From positions 1 to 64,000 of the forward strand of contig NZ_SPHO01000001.1 of NCBI RefSeq assembly GCF_005845215.1: a stretch of 64,000 bases of DNA, read 5' to 3'. The notes under the pieces are model-generated. The model saw only the letters and a list, made by a program, of their open reading frames with translations, was not told the DNA's origin and ran no database searches. Below, one piece after another: positions 25,996 through 35,645 of this stretch (position 1 is the stretch's first letter; every line of letters begins with the position of its first letter). The translations under genes and the position numbers were made by a program. This DNA is from Clostridium sp. 1001271st1 H5. GTDB taxonomy: Bacteria; Bacillota; Clostridia; Lachnospirales; Lachnospiraceae.

Positions 25996-27387
25996 ATGAA
26001 CCAAAAATCCAACACCTTTCTTGAAACAGAGCCCATCGGCTCCCTGATGGGAAAGTATGCAGTCCCCTGCATCATTTCCCTGCTGGTGGCAGCCCTGTAC
26101 AACATTGTGGACCAGATTTTCATTGCCAATGCAAGCTATCTTGGGTCCTACGGAAATGCGGCCAACACCGTGGTATTCCCCCTGACCGTGGTGGCCCTGG
26201 CAATTGCTGTCATGATAGGGGACGGCTGCTGCGCTTTTGTCAGTATCAGTCTGGGTGCGGACCGGAAGGATGCTGCCCATAAGAGCATTGGCAGCGCCGT
26301 GATTCTCTGCGTCATCAGCAGTCTGGCGCTGACGGTTATTTATCTGGTATTGATGGAGCCAATCCTTACTGTATTTGGGGGCAGGGTCAACGAGGAGACC
26401 TTTTACCACGCAAAGGAATATTTTTTCTGGATTGCCCTGGGAGTCCCGTTTTACATGTTCGGCCAGGCCATGAATCCAATCATCCGTTCCGACGGCAGCC
26501 CTGGGTTTGCCATGATATCCACTTTGGCGGGAGCCGCTGTCAATATTATCCTGGACCCTGTTTTTATCTTTATATTCAGATGGGGTATGATGGGCGCTGC
26601 GGTGGCCACTGTCATAGGCCAGGTGTTGACAGCGGCTCTTGAGGTATGGTATCTGCGCCGTATGAAGGCGGTCAGACTTAAGAAAGGCAGCTTCGCCATC
26701 CCTGTCCCGTTAGCCGGAAAGTATCTGCCCTTAGGCATCTGCAGCTTTCTTTCCCAGATATCCCTGGTAGCCGCCATGGCTGCCATCCAGAACATGACAC
26801 TGAAATACGGCGCTCTGGACCCTGTGTTTGGTCAGGTGCAATACGCCCAGATTCCCATGGCCGTGCTGGGAATTGTCATGAAATTTTTCCAGATTGTCAT
26901 TTCCGTGGCAGTGGGCATGGCGGCAGGCTGTATCCCCATTGTAGGCTATAACATAGGGGCCGGAAGGAAGGACAGGGCAAAAGGTCTGTTTACCCGCCTG
27001 CTGGCAGCAGAAGCAGCGGTGGGAGCCCTGGCCCTTTTGATTGCAGAGTTTTTACCGGAACAGCTTATAGGCATGTTCGGGGCTGCCAATGAGAGTGTTT
27101 ACTATACGGATTTTGCAGTGAGATGTTTCCGGATTTATCTGTGCATGATGATGTTTGCCACAGTAAACAAGTCCACATTTATTTACCTCCAGTCCCTTGG
27201 AAAGGCATTTCTCTCCACCATGCTTTCCATGGTGCGCGAGGTGGTATTCGGCGTGGGATTTGCGCTGCTGCTGCCTGGTTTTTTCGGACTGGACGGGGTA
27301 CTGTATTCCATGCCTGTGTCAGACGTACTGACCTTTCTTATTTCTGTATGCGTCATAAGCTATACATACAGGACACTTAAATCATGA
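25996..27387 (+). CDS. MATE-family efflux transporter (MepA-like)
   Basis: This 463-residue protein has about 12 membrane helices and the MepA-subfamily opening (EPIGSLMGKYAVPCIISLL, then LYNIVDQIFIA). It would export cationic compounds using Na+ or H+. AAGGAGG at 25982-25988 is ideally placed. Its leader holds two tandem riboswitch-like terminators, so expression is probably ligand-induced; guanidine or a guanidine-like cation is the candidate ligand. The kinase-like gene 22 nt downstream is probably cotranscribed. Confidence 0.93.
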   Translation: MNQKSNTFLETEPIGSLMGKYAVPCIISLLVAALYNIVDQIFIANASYLGSYGNAANTVVFPLTVVALAIAVMIGDGCCAFVSISLGADRKDAAHKSIGSAVILCVISSLALTVIYLVLMEPILTVFGGRVNEETFYHAKEYFFWIALGVPFYMFGQAMNPIIRSDGSPGFAMISTLAGAAVNIILDPVFIFIFRWGMMGAAVATVIGQVLTAALEVWYLRRMKAVRLKKGSFAIPVPLAGKYLPLGICSFLSQISLVAAMAAIQNMTLKYGALDPVFGQVQYAQIPMAVLGIVMKFFQIVISVAVGMAAGCIPIVGYNIGAGRKDRAKGLFTRLLAAEAAVGALALLIAEFLPEQLIGMFGAANESVYYTDFAVRCFRIYLCMMMFATVNKSTFIYLQSLGKAFLSTMLSMVREVVFGVGFALLLPGFFGLDGVLYSMPVSDVLTFLISVCVISYTYRTLKS

Positions 27388-27409
27388 AATGAAAAGGAGG
27401 ATGTGATAA

Positions 27410-28021
27410 ATGGAACGCATGGTTAACAGGGAAACGGTAAAGAACCGGATTATTACAGTCAGCCGTGAGTTTGGCAGCGGCGGAAGGACCATTGGAAAGG
27501 AAACAGCTCAAAAGCTGGGAGTTCCTTGCTATGACCAGGAACTGATTGAAGCCATAGCAAAGGAAAGCGGATTTGCCAGAGAGTATATTGCAGAGCGCGG
27601 AGAGTATGCATCCAGTAAGGGCTGGCTGGCCAGCGCCCTGTCCGACCGGGATTTTTACGGACACTCCAATCAGGATTACCTGTGGACCGTACAGAGAAGG
27701 GTGATTCTGGACCTGGCGGCCCAGGGCCCCTGTGTCATTGTTGGGCGGTGTGCGGATTACATCCTGAGGGATTATGCGGACTGCCTTACAGTGTTCATCC
27801 ATTCCGCGCCTGACAAGCGGGCGGAGCGAATCGTGAAGCAGTACGGCGAGGGCAGCGATGCGCCGGAAAAGCGGCTGAAGGATAAGGATAAACGGCGGGC
27901 AGCTTATTATCAGTTCTATACGGACAGGAAATGGGGAGAGGCCCGGAACTATCATATTTCCCTGGACAGCGGGATGCTGGGGATTGAATCCTGCGTCCGG
28001 GTTCTGGAGGGATTGTTTTAG
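27410..28021 (+). CDS. cytidylate kinase-like family protein
   Basis: This 203-residue protein belongs to the cytidylate_kin2 family. A P-loop-like SREFGSGGRTIGK occupies residues about 18-30, and LID-type Arg-rich helices follow (KRAERIVKQY, then KDKDKRRAAYYQFYT). Family members are often annotated as nucleotide kinases without proof of substrate. AAAAGGAGG lies upstream. It follows the MATE gene closely and ends before a bidirectional hairpin. Confidence 0.88.
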   Translation: MERMVNRETVKNRIITVSREFGSGGRTIGKETAQKLGVPCYDQELIEAIAKESGFAREYIAERGEYASSKGWLASALSDRDFYGHSNQDYLWTVQRRVILDLAAQGPCVIVGRCADYILRDYADCLTVFIHSAPDKRAERIVKQYGEGSDAPEKRLKDKDKRRAAYYQFYTDRKWGEARNYHISLDSGMLGIESCVRVLEGLF

Positions 28022-28070
28022 GATGTAAGCGTAGCGTTTGACGGACCCATTTGCGTCCTGGAATATATGA

Positions 28071-28109
28071 GGCGGCCCGGAGAGAACGAATTCCATTCTC
28101 CGGGCCGCC
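28071..28109. terminator. bidirectional hairpin between convergent genes
   Basis: A perfect 13-bp GC-rich stem pairs 28071-28083 with 28097-28109 around a 13-nt loop. It lies between genes ending at 28021 (plus) and 28151 (minus). No U-run follows on either side. Confidence 0.55.
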
Positions 28110-28150
28110 CCATGAGCTGCGGGTATTGATGTTCTGCTGTCCCTGTGCAG

Positions 28151-29392
28151 CTAATTGCGTCTTCCGCTGCCGTCCACATAATAGCCGTCCGGCGTTGTCT
28201 GATTCGCATACATGGCTCCGCTGCTGTCCAGGTAGTACCAGGAACCGTTTATGAACTGCCACCCGGTGAGCATGACGCCGTCGCTGTTCAGATAGTACCA
28301 GCGGCCGTTTATAAACTGAAAACCGGTAAGCATAGCCCCGCTGCCGTCCAGGTAATACCAATGTCCGCTGAGATACTGCCATCCGGTGAGCATGACGCCG
28401 TCCCCGTTCATGTAGTACCAGCGTCCGCTGACAGCCTGCCAGCCCCTGGTCATGGCCCCGCTGCTGCCCAGATAATACCATGAGCCGTTGATTTGCTGCC
28501 ATCCGGTTAACATATATCCGTCACGGTTGAAATAATACCAGGTGTTATTGATTTTCTCCCAGGTATTAGAGGGGTATCCCCCGTTATAATACCTGTACCA
28601 CCATCCATACTGGTTCTGGACCCAGGACCCGCTGCCATTATTTGAAACCTGGCGTTCCGTAACCGTGTTCTCATCGGAATACCCAGACCAGTCGCCGGCC
28701 CTGTCCGCATACTTGGCAATGGAACGCACCCGGAAGGTATAATCACCGGAGCGGGTGATTTCGTTGCGGAAGTCATAAGAGGTGCCGGAAGCAGTGACTG
28801 TGGTGACCAGATTTTTATTCCGGTACAGGCGGACTTCATAATGCTTTACATCCTCATCTGCCTTATCCCATCTGGCGCGGAAACCGCTCCAGTCCAGTCC
28901 CTGTATGGTACCGGGTTTTCCGTCGGCCTGGTTGAGATAGCATTCCAGGTTCAAAGTACTGCCGCTGTCAGATATTTTGGCTTTGATAAAATCCGCGCCC
29001 CGGCCGCTGAGTTTAAAATGGCTGGAGGTGGTGTAAGAGAAGCGGTATCCGTCTGCTGCCTCTAACACTGCCTTGACCCTGGGCCGGTCTCCCAGGCTCC
29101 ATACCTCCACATGGTTGGTGTACTCCGCGCTTTTTACGGTAAACTCTTTGCTGCTGGTTTTGGCAGTCACGGTTCCTGGCGCCTCCCCGGCTTTTGGCAC
29201 AGGGTCACATGTAAATGACAGTTTAACTGTGTTGATTTTTTCTGTAGCTGCAAATGCTGTAGTTCCCATGAAAACAGTGCATATCATGAGAAGGAACAGG
29301 CAGCGCAGAAACGTTTGTATCCGGTCTGCTGTGTTGCGGATGCTTCTGCTGCCGGTAGTTCTATTACCGGTTCTTCCATCTCTTGCCATCAT
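28151..29392 (-). CDS. secreted protein with choline-binding-like wall repeats
   Basis: This 413-residue exported protein has a long signal peptide (hydrophobic core around residues 28-45, cleavage near TAFA-A). Residues about 50-160 are a beta-rich domain, about 165-260 a fibronectin type III-like domain (YEVRLYRNKNLV, then YTFRVRSIAKY), and the rest about seven cell-wall-binding repeats of about 20 residues with W-Y-Y and GW cores. Start 29392 has GGAGGGAAAGAAC upstream; the longer frame to 29590 would run into the neighbouring kinase gene. It probably anchors to choline or wall teichoic acid on the surface. Confidence 0.88.
   Translation of the reverse strand: MMARDGRTGNRTTGSRSIRNTADRIQTFLRCLFLLMICTVFMGTTAFAATEKINTVKLSFTCDPVPKAGEAPGTVTAKTSSKEFTVKSAEYTNHVEVWSLGDRPRVKAVLEAADGYRFSYTTSSHFKLSGRGADFIKAKISDSGSTLNLECYLNQADGKPGTIQGLDWSGFRARWDKADEDVKHYEVRLYRNKNLVTTVTASGTSYDFRNEITRSGDYTFRVRSIAKYADRAGDWSGYSDENTVTERQVSNNGSGSWVQNQYGWWYRYYNGGYPSNTWEKINNTWYYFNRDGYMLTGWQQINGSWYYLGSSGAMTRGWQAVSGRWYYMNGDGVMLTGWQYLSGHWYYLDGSGAMLTGFQFINGRWYYLNSDGVMLTGWQFINGSWYYLDSSGAMYANQTTPDGYYVDGSGRRN
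28170..28590 (-). repeat. tandem ~60-bp units coding wall-binding repeats
   Basis: Six or seven units of about 60 nt each encode W-Y-Y-x3-G-x-M-x-T-G-W. Two versions alternate, one with a DGVML core and one with a SGAM core, giving a 120-nt higher-order period. Confidence 0.85.
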
Positions 29393-29507
29393 GTTCTTTC
29401 CCTCCTCAAACATTTCTCCCCGGCACACCGCGGCTGTCTGGCCCTGCAGTGTACCTATTCTGATTTCATTATATTCCATGAGGGATTCAGGTTCAATTTC
29501 AAACCTA

Positions 29508-30545
29508 TTACATATCATTACGATTTTCTTCCAAAGCATTCCGGGCATTGAGGCCCGGAAATGCCGCATCCTCCAGTCCGGCCCCGGCATGCTCCACCAC
29601 GGCGGCGGATATACGGTTGGCAGTGCGGATGGCCTTATCCATGGGAAAACCCTTCATGCGGCATGCAATCACAGTCCCGATATGGCTGTCCCCGGCTCCG
29701 GTGGTATCAGTCTGACGGGCCTGATAACCGGGAATCAGCTCATATTTCCCTGAGGAATCCATGTGGAAAGCACCGCAGGCCCCCAGGGTGATGATAACAT
29801 GATTGTGGGTGAGGGAAGCGAGGCGGGACGCAGCTTCCGGCAGATAATTTGTGACTGGCGGCGGACAGGCCGCAGGTTTTGCAGGACAGGCCGCAGGAAT
29901 CCCTTCCAGGCCGGATGTCCTCTGCCGTTTATGTTCCTGGTCTGGGTTTCCTTTAACTCCTGTATATCCAAAAGCCTCATCTCCATTGAGATGGAGGATG
30001 GGAGACAGGGAAAACATGCGGTCCAGATTGCGCTGCCGGATGCAGCTGATTCTGGGACCCGGCGCAAAATAAACCGTATATTCCGGGTGTTCCTCCAGAT
30101 AATCCAGGATGATGCTTCCGGTATCCTCCTCCAGTTCCAGACCGCAGACATAAACACTGCCAATGGTCCGGGAATCAACCAGGCTGAACCATTCCCTTTT
30201 AAAACGGTATTCTGCTCCGTGCAGGGCTGCAAAGGTCCGCTCGCCGGATGGTTCAACAAAACAGTAGCAGCAGCCATTATCAGCAGGCGGTGCAGGGATG
30301 AGGACGGGTATCTGCTTCTTTTCCAGGTGTTCCCGCACATAGTCCCCGTAAATCCCGGTTCCAACCGGGGAAAACAGAATATAGGGGACACCTGACTGGC
30401 GCAGGATTTCCGATACATTATAGGCGCATCCGCCCAGGGACATGGATTGGTTCTCCACAATCACATCCTCGCCGGTAACGGGCAGATGGGGCAGTCTGAC
30501 GGTTACGTCCACCACGGTGGAACCGATGATCAATGCCTGTTTCAA
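29508..30545 (-). CDS. PfkB-family carbohydrate kinase
   Basis: This 345-residue ribokinase-type enzyme phosphorylates a sugar or nucleoside. Motif 1 is GGCAYNVSEILRQSG, and motif 2 is DTTGAGDSHIGT with the catalytic Asp and anion hole. It begins with TTG at 30545, supported by GGGAGG at 30555-30560; no in-frame ATG gives a full N-terminus. Residues about 210-238 form an unusual Pro/Cys/Ala-rich insertion (PAACPAKPAACPPP) between core strands. The substrate is unknown. Confidence 0.88.
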   Translation of the reverse strand: MKQALIIGSTVVDVTVRLPHLPVTGEDVIVENQSMSLGGCAYNVSEILRQSGVPYILFSPVGTGIYGDYVREHLEKKQIPVLIPAPPADNGCCYCFVEPSGERTFAALHGAEYRFKREWFSLVDSRTIGSVYVCGLELEEDTGSIILDYLEEHPEYTVYFAPGPRISCIRQRNLDRMFSLSPILHLNGDEAFGYTGVKGNPDQEHKRQRTSGLEGIPAACPAKPAACPPPVTNYLPEAASRLASLTHNHVIITLGACGAFHMDSSGKYELIPGYQARQTDTTGAGDSHIGTVIACRMKGFPMDKAIRTANRISAAVVEHAGAGLEDAAFPGLNARNALEENRNDM

Positions 30546-30679
30546 TTTTATTGCCTCCCATGAATTGTATTTTGAGATTGCTGATGCGGATAATCCCTGT
30601 GTTTATAACTAAGGATAAACCATTTGGTCGGAGTATGCAATCCTGTATAAAATGTAAGGGAAACGAAAGGGAAATTAAT

Positions 30680-30708
30680 TTGATTCCGCGTCCGGTATTA
30701 TATACAAT
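30680..30708 (+). promoter_or_regulatory. candidate promoter of the membrane-protein pair
   Basis: TTGATT at 30680-30685 and TACAAT at 30703-30708 are spaced by 17 bp, about 97 nt before ATG 30805. Confidence 0.45.
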
Positions 30709-30804
30709 GGTAGAAAGAAGGAACATTCAGGAACCGTTTTTTGAAAGAACATTTAAGGAAGATTTTTGAGAGCGGCCGATGCCGTTTGGGGAGAGGAGAG
30801 CAGT

Positions 30805-31743
30805 ATGCAAAGGCGGAAGGACCGATTTAAGTATTCATCCGGATTATTATTTTATTTATTCATGGCAGCCGGAATCCTGATTGTGGCAGCCGGCAGCCTG
30901 ATGCAGCATTATTTTTCACTGAAGCGGCCTGTATTCCTGCCCATGCACCTGGAGCTGGAGATGTACCGGGAGGGAAACGGGGATGAAGCTGCGGGAGGCA
31001 GCGCCGGCGGGGACAGATATGTGTGGAAGGAATTTCCCATATATTATATCCAGGACAGGGAGGATACCTCCAGGGTGACGGAACTTACCTTTCCCCAAAT
31101 GGAAGGATTGGGGGAATACTGGATGACGGGATTGGAGGAGGAGGCCGGCCTGTTCCATCATGTTTCAGGTTCCATGCAGGACGGCCGGTATCAGTTTAAA
31201 CAGCTGTTTATCAAGATGGAGCTGCCGGCCGGAAACCTTGGTAAGCAGGGAATTACTCTGGATACAGTCAAGGTCAGGTACAGTGACGGAACAGAGGAGG
31301 AGGTATCTATCGGCAGCATCGTACTTACCATGGAAGAACCCATGGAACATGTCGCGGTCACAGGCGGCTCATCCAGTTCGGACGGAACTTCCATGACACG
31401 CTACCTTGTGCAGAAGGACTGCCGCCTGGAAGGGTTTGAGGTACAAAACCCGGAATTGGTGAAAGGGGAATTTAAGGTAACGGTGGACGGAAGGGACTTA
31501 TGGGAGTGGGAGCCTGTTGAACTGAAGAAAGGAGATTCCTTTCTGGTGGTTTCTGCATGGAATGGAACAGGGGATGTAAGGGAACGGTTTGAGCCCTATA
31601 CCGCCTTAATTCAATGGAAATGTTCAGATGATACCGGGGGAAAGTCAGGGTTTACCACGAACCTGGACCGCAGGAACGATATGTACGGCGACCATTTCAG
31701 GCAGACATACCAATATCTGAAGGAAAGGGGGATTAAACCGTGA
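30805..31743 (+). CDS. unknown single-pass membrane protein
   Basis: I do not recognise this 312-residue protein. A basic N-terminus is followed by one membrane helix (about residues 13-35); the rest is predicted to be extracytoplasmic, acidic and beta-rich, with a Gly/Ser-rich loop and few cysteines. GAGAGGAGAG before ATG 30805 decides the start. The stop overlaps the GTG start of the next gene, so the two are coupled and may form a complex. Confidence 0.7.
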   Translation: MQRRKDRFKYSSGLLFYLFMAAGILIVAAGSLMQHYFSLKRPVFLPMHLELEMYREGNGDEAAGGSAGGDRYVWKEFPIYYIQDREDTSRVTELTFPQMEGLGEYWMTGLEEEAGLFHHVSGSMQDGRYQFKQLFIKMELPAGNLGKQGITLDTVKVRYSDGTEEEVSIGSIVLTMEEPMEHVAVTGGSSSSDGTSMTRYLVQKDCRLEGFEVQNPELVKGEFKVTVDGRDLWEWEPVELKKGDSFLVVSAWNGTGDVRERFEPYTALIQWKCSDDTGGKSGFTTNLDRRNDMYGDHFRQTYQYLKERGIKP

Positions 31744-32285
31744 ATGAGGCTGTGAAATGGATGATAGGGGGAATGTTCCTTTTGTCATTCCATATTAATT
31801 TTATGGGAATCCCCCTATTTCCGGGGATTGTGGGCTGCCTTGCATTCCGCCATGGCTTCAGGCTGATGAAAGGAGAGGACAGCGGTAAGGAATATGTCTG
31901 GAGCCATAAGATGGAACAGACAGGCAGTCTGTGGCTGGGCATTACCGTTCTGGACCTTATTCTGGCTGTCTTCATGAGACAGCCCACAGGAATATTTATC
32001 CAGGCTGCCGCAGTTCTGATGCTGGCGGAGACGGCCTGCGGGTGCAGTACGCTGAATTATTACAGGGAACTTCGCATGCAGCCCACCGGGGAAGGCGGCG
32101 TGAAGGGTCCCTCTGCCTTTGGCTATCTCATATGGATGACAGCGGGCCTGGCCTCCTATGAGTACTCGGTTGCAGTGGGGAGCGGTATGTGGAATACCAT
32201 GGGTGCTGTGTGTGTTATTCTTGGGCGTATCATGCTGGTGAAGGAGCTGGCGGTATGGGCGCCTGGGGCGAGGGAAGATGGTTGA
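31740..32285 (+). CDS. unknown multi-pass membrane protein
   Basis: This 181-residue protein has about five hydrophobic segments and short loops. It starts with GTG in a GTGA overlap with the previous gene. An N-terminal VKWMIGGMFLL helix is followed by IPLFPGIVG. I see no recognised motif. Coupling to the single-pass protein suggests a two-component membrane assembly. Confidence 0.65.
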   Translation: MNEAVKWMIGGMFLLSFHINFMGIPLFPGIVGCLAFRHGFRLMKGEDSGKEYVWSHKMEQTGSLWLGITVLDLILAVFMRQPTGIFIQAAAVLMLAETACGCSTLNYYRELRMQPTGEGGVKGPSAFGYLIWMTAGLASYEYSVAVGSGMWNTMGAVCVILGRIMLVKELAVWAPGAREDG

Positions 32286-32421
32286 ACGGAAGACAGACAG
32301 GGAGGAAGATTATATACCCCCCTATCTTTTATTGTGCTGTGAGAAGATGATATAATGAATCTGCTTATTGGATAGGGCACTGAGAAAAAGGGGAACAATG
32401 GTTTCTGGTAGGGGGATTTGT

Positions 32422-33642
32422 ATGCTGAGAATGGTAATTGCAGATGATGAGGCATTTATATTAGACTGTCTGTCCAAGTACATACCTTGGAATAATTATG
32501 ATATTGAGGTAGTTGCAACGGCTAAAAACGGTGTTGAGGCATTGAATTATGTAAAAGAGAAACGGCCGGATATACTGGTTGCGGATATAAAAATGCCGTT
32601 ACTGGATGGAATATCATTGCTTGAACGTGTGAAAGAGGTCAAGAGTGACATCGAAGTAATCATAATAAGTGGATTTCAAGAGTTTGAGTATGCAAGAAAG
32701 GCTCTGAAGCACGGATGTATGGGATATGTGCTGAAACCGATTGAACCCACAGAGCTGGTGGCATATGTACAAAAGGCGGCTGATAAAATTTTGAAATCCC
32801 GGGAAGAACGGATAATGATTCAAAAAGTCATGAGGCCGGAAACATATATAAACGGCATGATAAACGATAAGTTAACTTCTGAAGAATGTGCTTGTTACAT
32901 GGAGCAGTACCAACAATTTTCCGAGATGATGCTGAGAATGGGGATTTTGCTGTTTCATGGTTTTTCTTCTGAGATAGCAGGAGAAAATAGGCATCCCTAT
33001 AAACGGTTTATGGATAATATTGAAGAAATGGCACAAAAAAGTGAATCGTTTTTCATAGTTGAAAAGGGATTTGACAATATCGTTCTACTATTCTATGCCC
33101 AGACAGAAGAAGAGATATTGCAGTCAGAGGAGGTTGTATCAAAACATGTGATGGTTCTGAATCATATACAGAACAGTACAAAGGTAACTTTTATAAAGGC
33201 CAGGGAATTTAGTTCCATTGATACAGTGCATGAACAGTACTGGAGCCTTGTCTGGGATTCCCTAAAAGAGGGTGTTGAATCGGAAAAGAAGGAGACAGAG
33301 CCAGGCACACAAGGGACAAAGGATTTGATACAGGAAGCAAAGCGGTTTATTGAAAAAAATTTTGAGGATACTGAGCTATGTTTGAACAAAGTTGCAGTTA
33401 ATCTGGGGGTATCACCAGGATACCTGTCTTCGCTTTTTTCTGCAAGGTGTGATTGCGGCCTGACATCATTCATTAACCATGTACGTATTAACCATGCAAA
33501 ACAGATGCTGGAAAAGGATGAGGATAAAATCGAATACATTGCAGAAAACTCGGGGTATGAAAATGCCACCTATTTTTCAACCGTTTTTAAAAGAGAAACG
33601 GGGCTGACCCCATCCGAATACAGGAGAAATGCCAGAAAATGA
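32422..33642 (+). CDS. YesN-type response regulator with AraC HTH
   Basis: This 406-residue regulator has a receiver domain (DD acidic pair at residues 8-9, phospho-Asp D55 in VADIKMP, Lys in LKPIEP), a helical middle region and a C-terminal AraC-type double HTH (about 305-405). GGGGGA precedes ATG 32422; an in-frame ATG at 32368 has none. It overlaps the kinase gene by ATGA. It probably controls the sugar importer operon downstream. Confidence 0.92.
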   Translation: MLRMVIADDEAFILDCLSKYIPWNNYDIEVVATAKNGVEALNYVKEKRPDILVADIKMPLLDGISLLERVKEVKSDIEVIIISGFQEFEYARKALKHGCMGYVLKPIEPTELVAYVQKAADKILKSREERIMIQKVMRPETYINGMINDKLTSEECACYMEQYQQFSEMMLRMGILLFHGFSSEIAGENRHPYKRFMDNIEEMAQKSESFFIVEKGFDNIVLLFYAQTEEEILQSEEVVSKHVMVLNHIQNSTKVTFIKAREFSSIDTVHEQYWSLVWDSLKEGVESEKKETEPGTQGTKDLIQEAKRFIEKNFEDTELCLNKVAVNLGVSPGYLSSLFSARCDCGLTSFINHVRINHAKQMLEKDEDKIEYIAENSGYENATYFSTVFKRETGLTPSEYRRNARK

Positions 33643-35378
33643 ACCGTATAAAGACAAAGAAAAAAGAAAATATTGTACAGGCCCTGCGTAGAATGTACCT
33701 GCTAATTGCAATTATTCCCATGATTGTCATGACCATTATAACGGCTGTTTTTTATGTTAATTCCCTGATTGATTCCACAAAACAAAATCTTCAGACAGTG
33801 TTGAATTTATATGCTGATAGTATAGACAGTGCAATCAGCCAGGGAATTAAAGTAATTGATATTGTCCAAAATGATTTATCGGTTCAAAATGCCTTAAGGG
33901 TATCCAAATTTGAGGAAAAAGAGGAATATTATATTCAACGGACCACAATTAATACAACCATGATGCTGATTAATCAGAATTATGGCAATACGCTGGACGG
34001 CATTTATATACTTTTGGATGATGGGAGATGTTTTAAATCCAGTGTGTTTCCCTACAATAAAGAAAATTACAGCCAGCATCAATGGTATAAAGATATAAGA
34101 GATACACAGGGGATTCACGGAAATGGTTACTATAAGTATTCAAGGGTGGTTGCAAATCCGGGAAAAGAGGGGTATATATCCATTGGTGAACCTATTATCA
34201 ATTATAGAAACGGTGATATCGTGGGCGTTATACTAGTGGAAATTAATCTGGATACCTTTAGTGAGATGCTTTCCAAAACAGTTACAATACAGGATTTAAA
34301 TGTATCCATTACAGAGGCGGATGGAACGCCGGTATGGCGGTACGATTTAGGAGAAGTAAGAGATGAAGGGAACGTTTTAAGAACGCATCTGGATGAATCA
34401 ATCCACCGTGGATTAAGCAACGGATGGAAAATCAGCATGACAACAAACTGGTTCAATAAAATAAAAACGGAATTGCTTAATACCCTTACAATCCTGTTAA
34501 TCCTCATTATTATGGTCACCTTTGCCTCCATTTATTTTGGAAGGCGGTTTGCGGATACGATTAACCATCCTCTTAAGCAGCTTCAGGATGGAATGAACCG
34601 TAACCGGGAAGCCTGGAGGGGAGAGCAGATAGCAGTAGAAACCGAATATCATGAGTTGGACGACCTGAACGAAGGTGTAAATGATTTAATCATAAAAGTA
34701 AATCAAATGTTTGAGGAGGTAAAGAAGAAAGAGCGAGCCATGAGAACGGTACAGTTTTCTGACCTTCAGGCTCAGGTGAATCCCCATTTTCTATATAATA
34801 TGCTGGACCATATTTCCTGGCAGATTCGAGTAGAACAGTATGAAAAGGCCATTCATTCCCTGATGTCGCTGTCGAAATTTTTCCGTATATCTTTGAGAAT
34901 GGAAGAAGAGATGGTTACATTGGAAAAGGAGCTGGACCATGCAAAAATTTATGTGGATTTGCAGATGATTCGATACAAGGATGAGATTGCTGTAGAAATA
35001 GTGAATGACCTGGACGAGCAATTGATAAAAACAGTGATTATACCTAAATTCACATTGCAGCCTCTGATTGAAAATGCGATTACACATGGCCTGAGGGACA
35101 GTGGCAGGAAAGGTTTCATAAGAATACATTTAATGAGACACGGGGAGACAGGAATCATAGAAATTTATGATAATGGTATAGGGATTGCACCGGAAAATTT
35201 GGATGTTTTGAGGCAGGCACTGGAAAAAGGAACGCCAATCAGCAAGGAAATAGGAGGATATGGAATCGTTAATGTAAGCCAAAGGATACGTTACTGTTAT
35301 GGAGACAGCTATCAGGTGACAATAGATAGTAAAGAAGGCTCATACACATCTGTAAAGGTGATTTTTCCAATTAGCTGA
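33639..35378 (+). CDS. LytS/YesM-type sensor histidine kinase
   Basis: This 579-residue kinase has a first membrane helix (about residues 20-42), a Cache-like extracytoplasmic sensor, a second helix (about 280-302), HAMP, then a His_kinase domain with the phospho-accepting His in QVNPHFLYNML. The ATPase boxes are LQPLIENAITHGL and YDNGIGI. It is cotranscribed and coupled to the YesN-type regulator. Such pairs sense extracellular sugars in Firmicutes. Confidence 0.93.
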   Translation: MNRIKTKKKENIVQALRRMYLLIAIIPMIVMTIITAVFYVNSLIDSTKQNLQTVLNLYADSIDSAISQGIKVIDIVQNDLSVQNALRVSKFEEKEEYYIQRTTINTTMMLINQNYGNTLDGIYILLDDGRCFKSSVFPYNKENYSQHQWYKDIRDTQGIHGNGYYKYSRVVANPGKEGYISIGEPIINYRNGDIVGVILVEINLDTFSEMLSKTVTIQDLNVSITEADGTPVWRYDLGEVRDEGNVLRTHLDESIHRGLSNGWKISMTTNWFNKIKTELLNTLTILLILIIMVTFASIYFGRRFADTINHPLKQLQDGMNRNREAWRGEQIAVETEYHELDDLNEGVNDLIIKVNQMFEEVKKKERAMRTVQFSDLQAQVNPHFLYNMLDHISWQIRVEQYEKAIHSLMSLSKFFRISLRMEEEMVTLEKELDHAKIYVDLQMIRYKDEIAVEIVNDLDEQLIKTVIIPKFTLQPLIENAITHGLRDSGRKGFIRIHLMRHGETGIIEIYDNGIGIAPENLDVLRQALEKGTPISKEIGGYGIVNVSQRIRYCYGDSYQVTIDSKEGSYTSVKVIFPIS

Positions 35379-35386
35379 CGTATAAG

Positions 35387-35438
35387 AAAAACTGCAGGAT
35401 AGATGCTATGGGATGTCATAGTACACTGCAGTTTTTTT
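35387..35438 (+). terminator. terminator of the two-component operon
   Basis: AACTGCAG at 35390-35397 pairs with CTGCAGTT at 35426-35433, with an inner CTATG/CATAG pairing, and a T-run at 35432-35438 follows. It lies just after the kinase stop at 35378. Confidence 0.85.
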
Positions 35439-35444
35439 GGTATA

Positions 35445-35470
35445 TGTGCAATGATTACAACTAATGCACA
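35445..35470. promoter_or_regulatory. inverted repeat TGTGCA-N14-TGCACA
   Basis: Perfect 6-bp inverted half-sites lie 14 bp apart in the AT-rich region before the solute-binding gene, about 175 nt upstream of its start. A TATAAT at 35577-35582 is the best -10, with a weak -35. It is a candidate operator for the YesN-type regulator or another factor. Confidence 0.4.
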
Positions 35471-35645
35471 ATAAAATTATTAATTATATACATATTTGTA
35501 TTATGGCAGGCTGAAAAAATGAAAAATATTAAATAACATATAAAAATGCTTTATTAAGTATGGACATGATTATGGATATAATATAGTCATAAAAAATAAA
35601 TGGTTCTTATGAAAAATATTAAAAAAAATCAAGGAGGAGAAAGGC

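Noticed and set aside
28170..28590. Regular repeats as a CRISPR array
   Set aside because: The units are in-frame coding repeats of a wall-binding protein and lack unique spacers.
30533..30769. Small plus-strand frame of 78 codons
   Set aside because: It starts antisense within the PfkB gene, has no ribosome binding site and crosses the promoter region.
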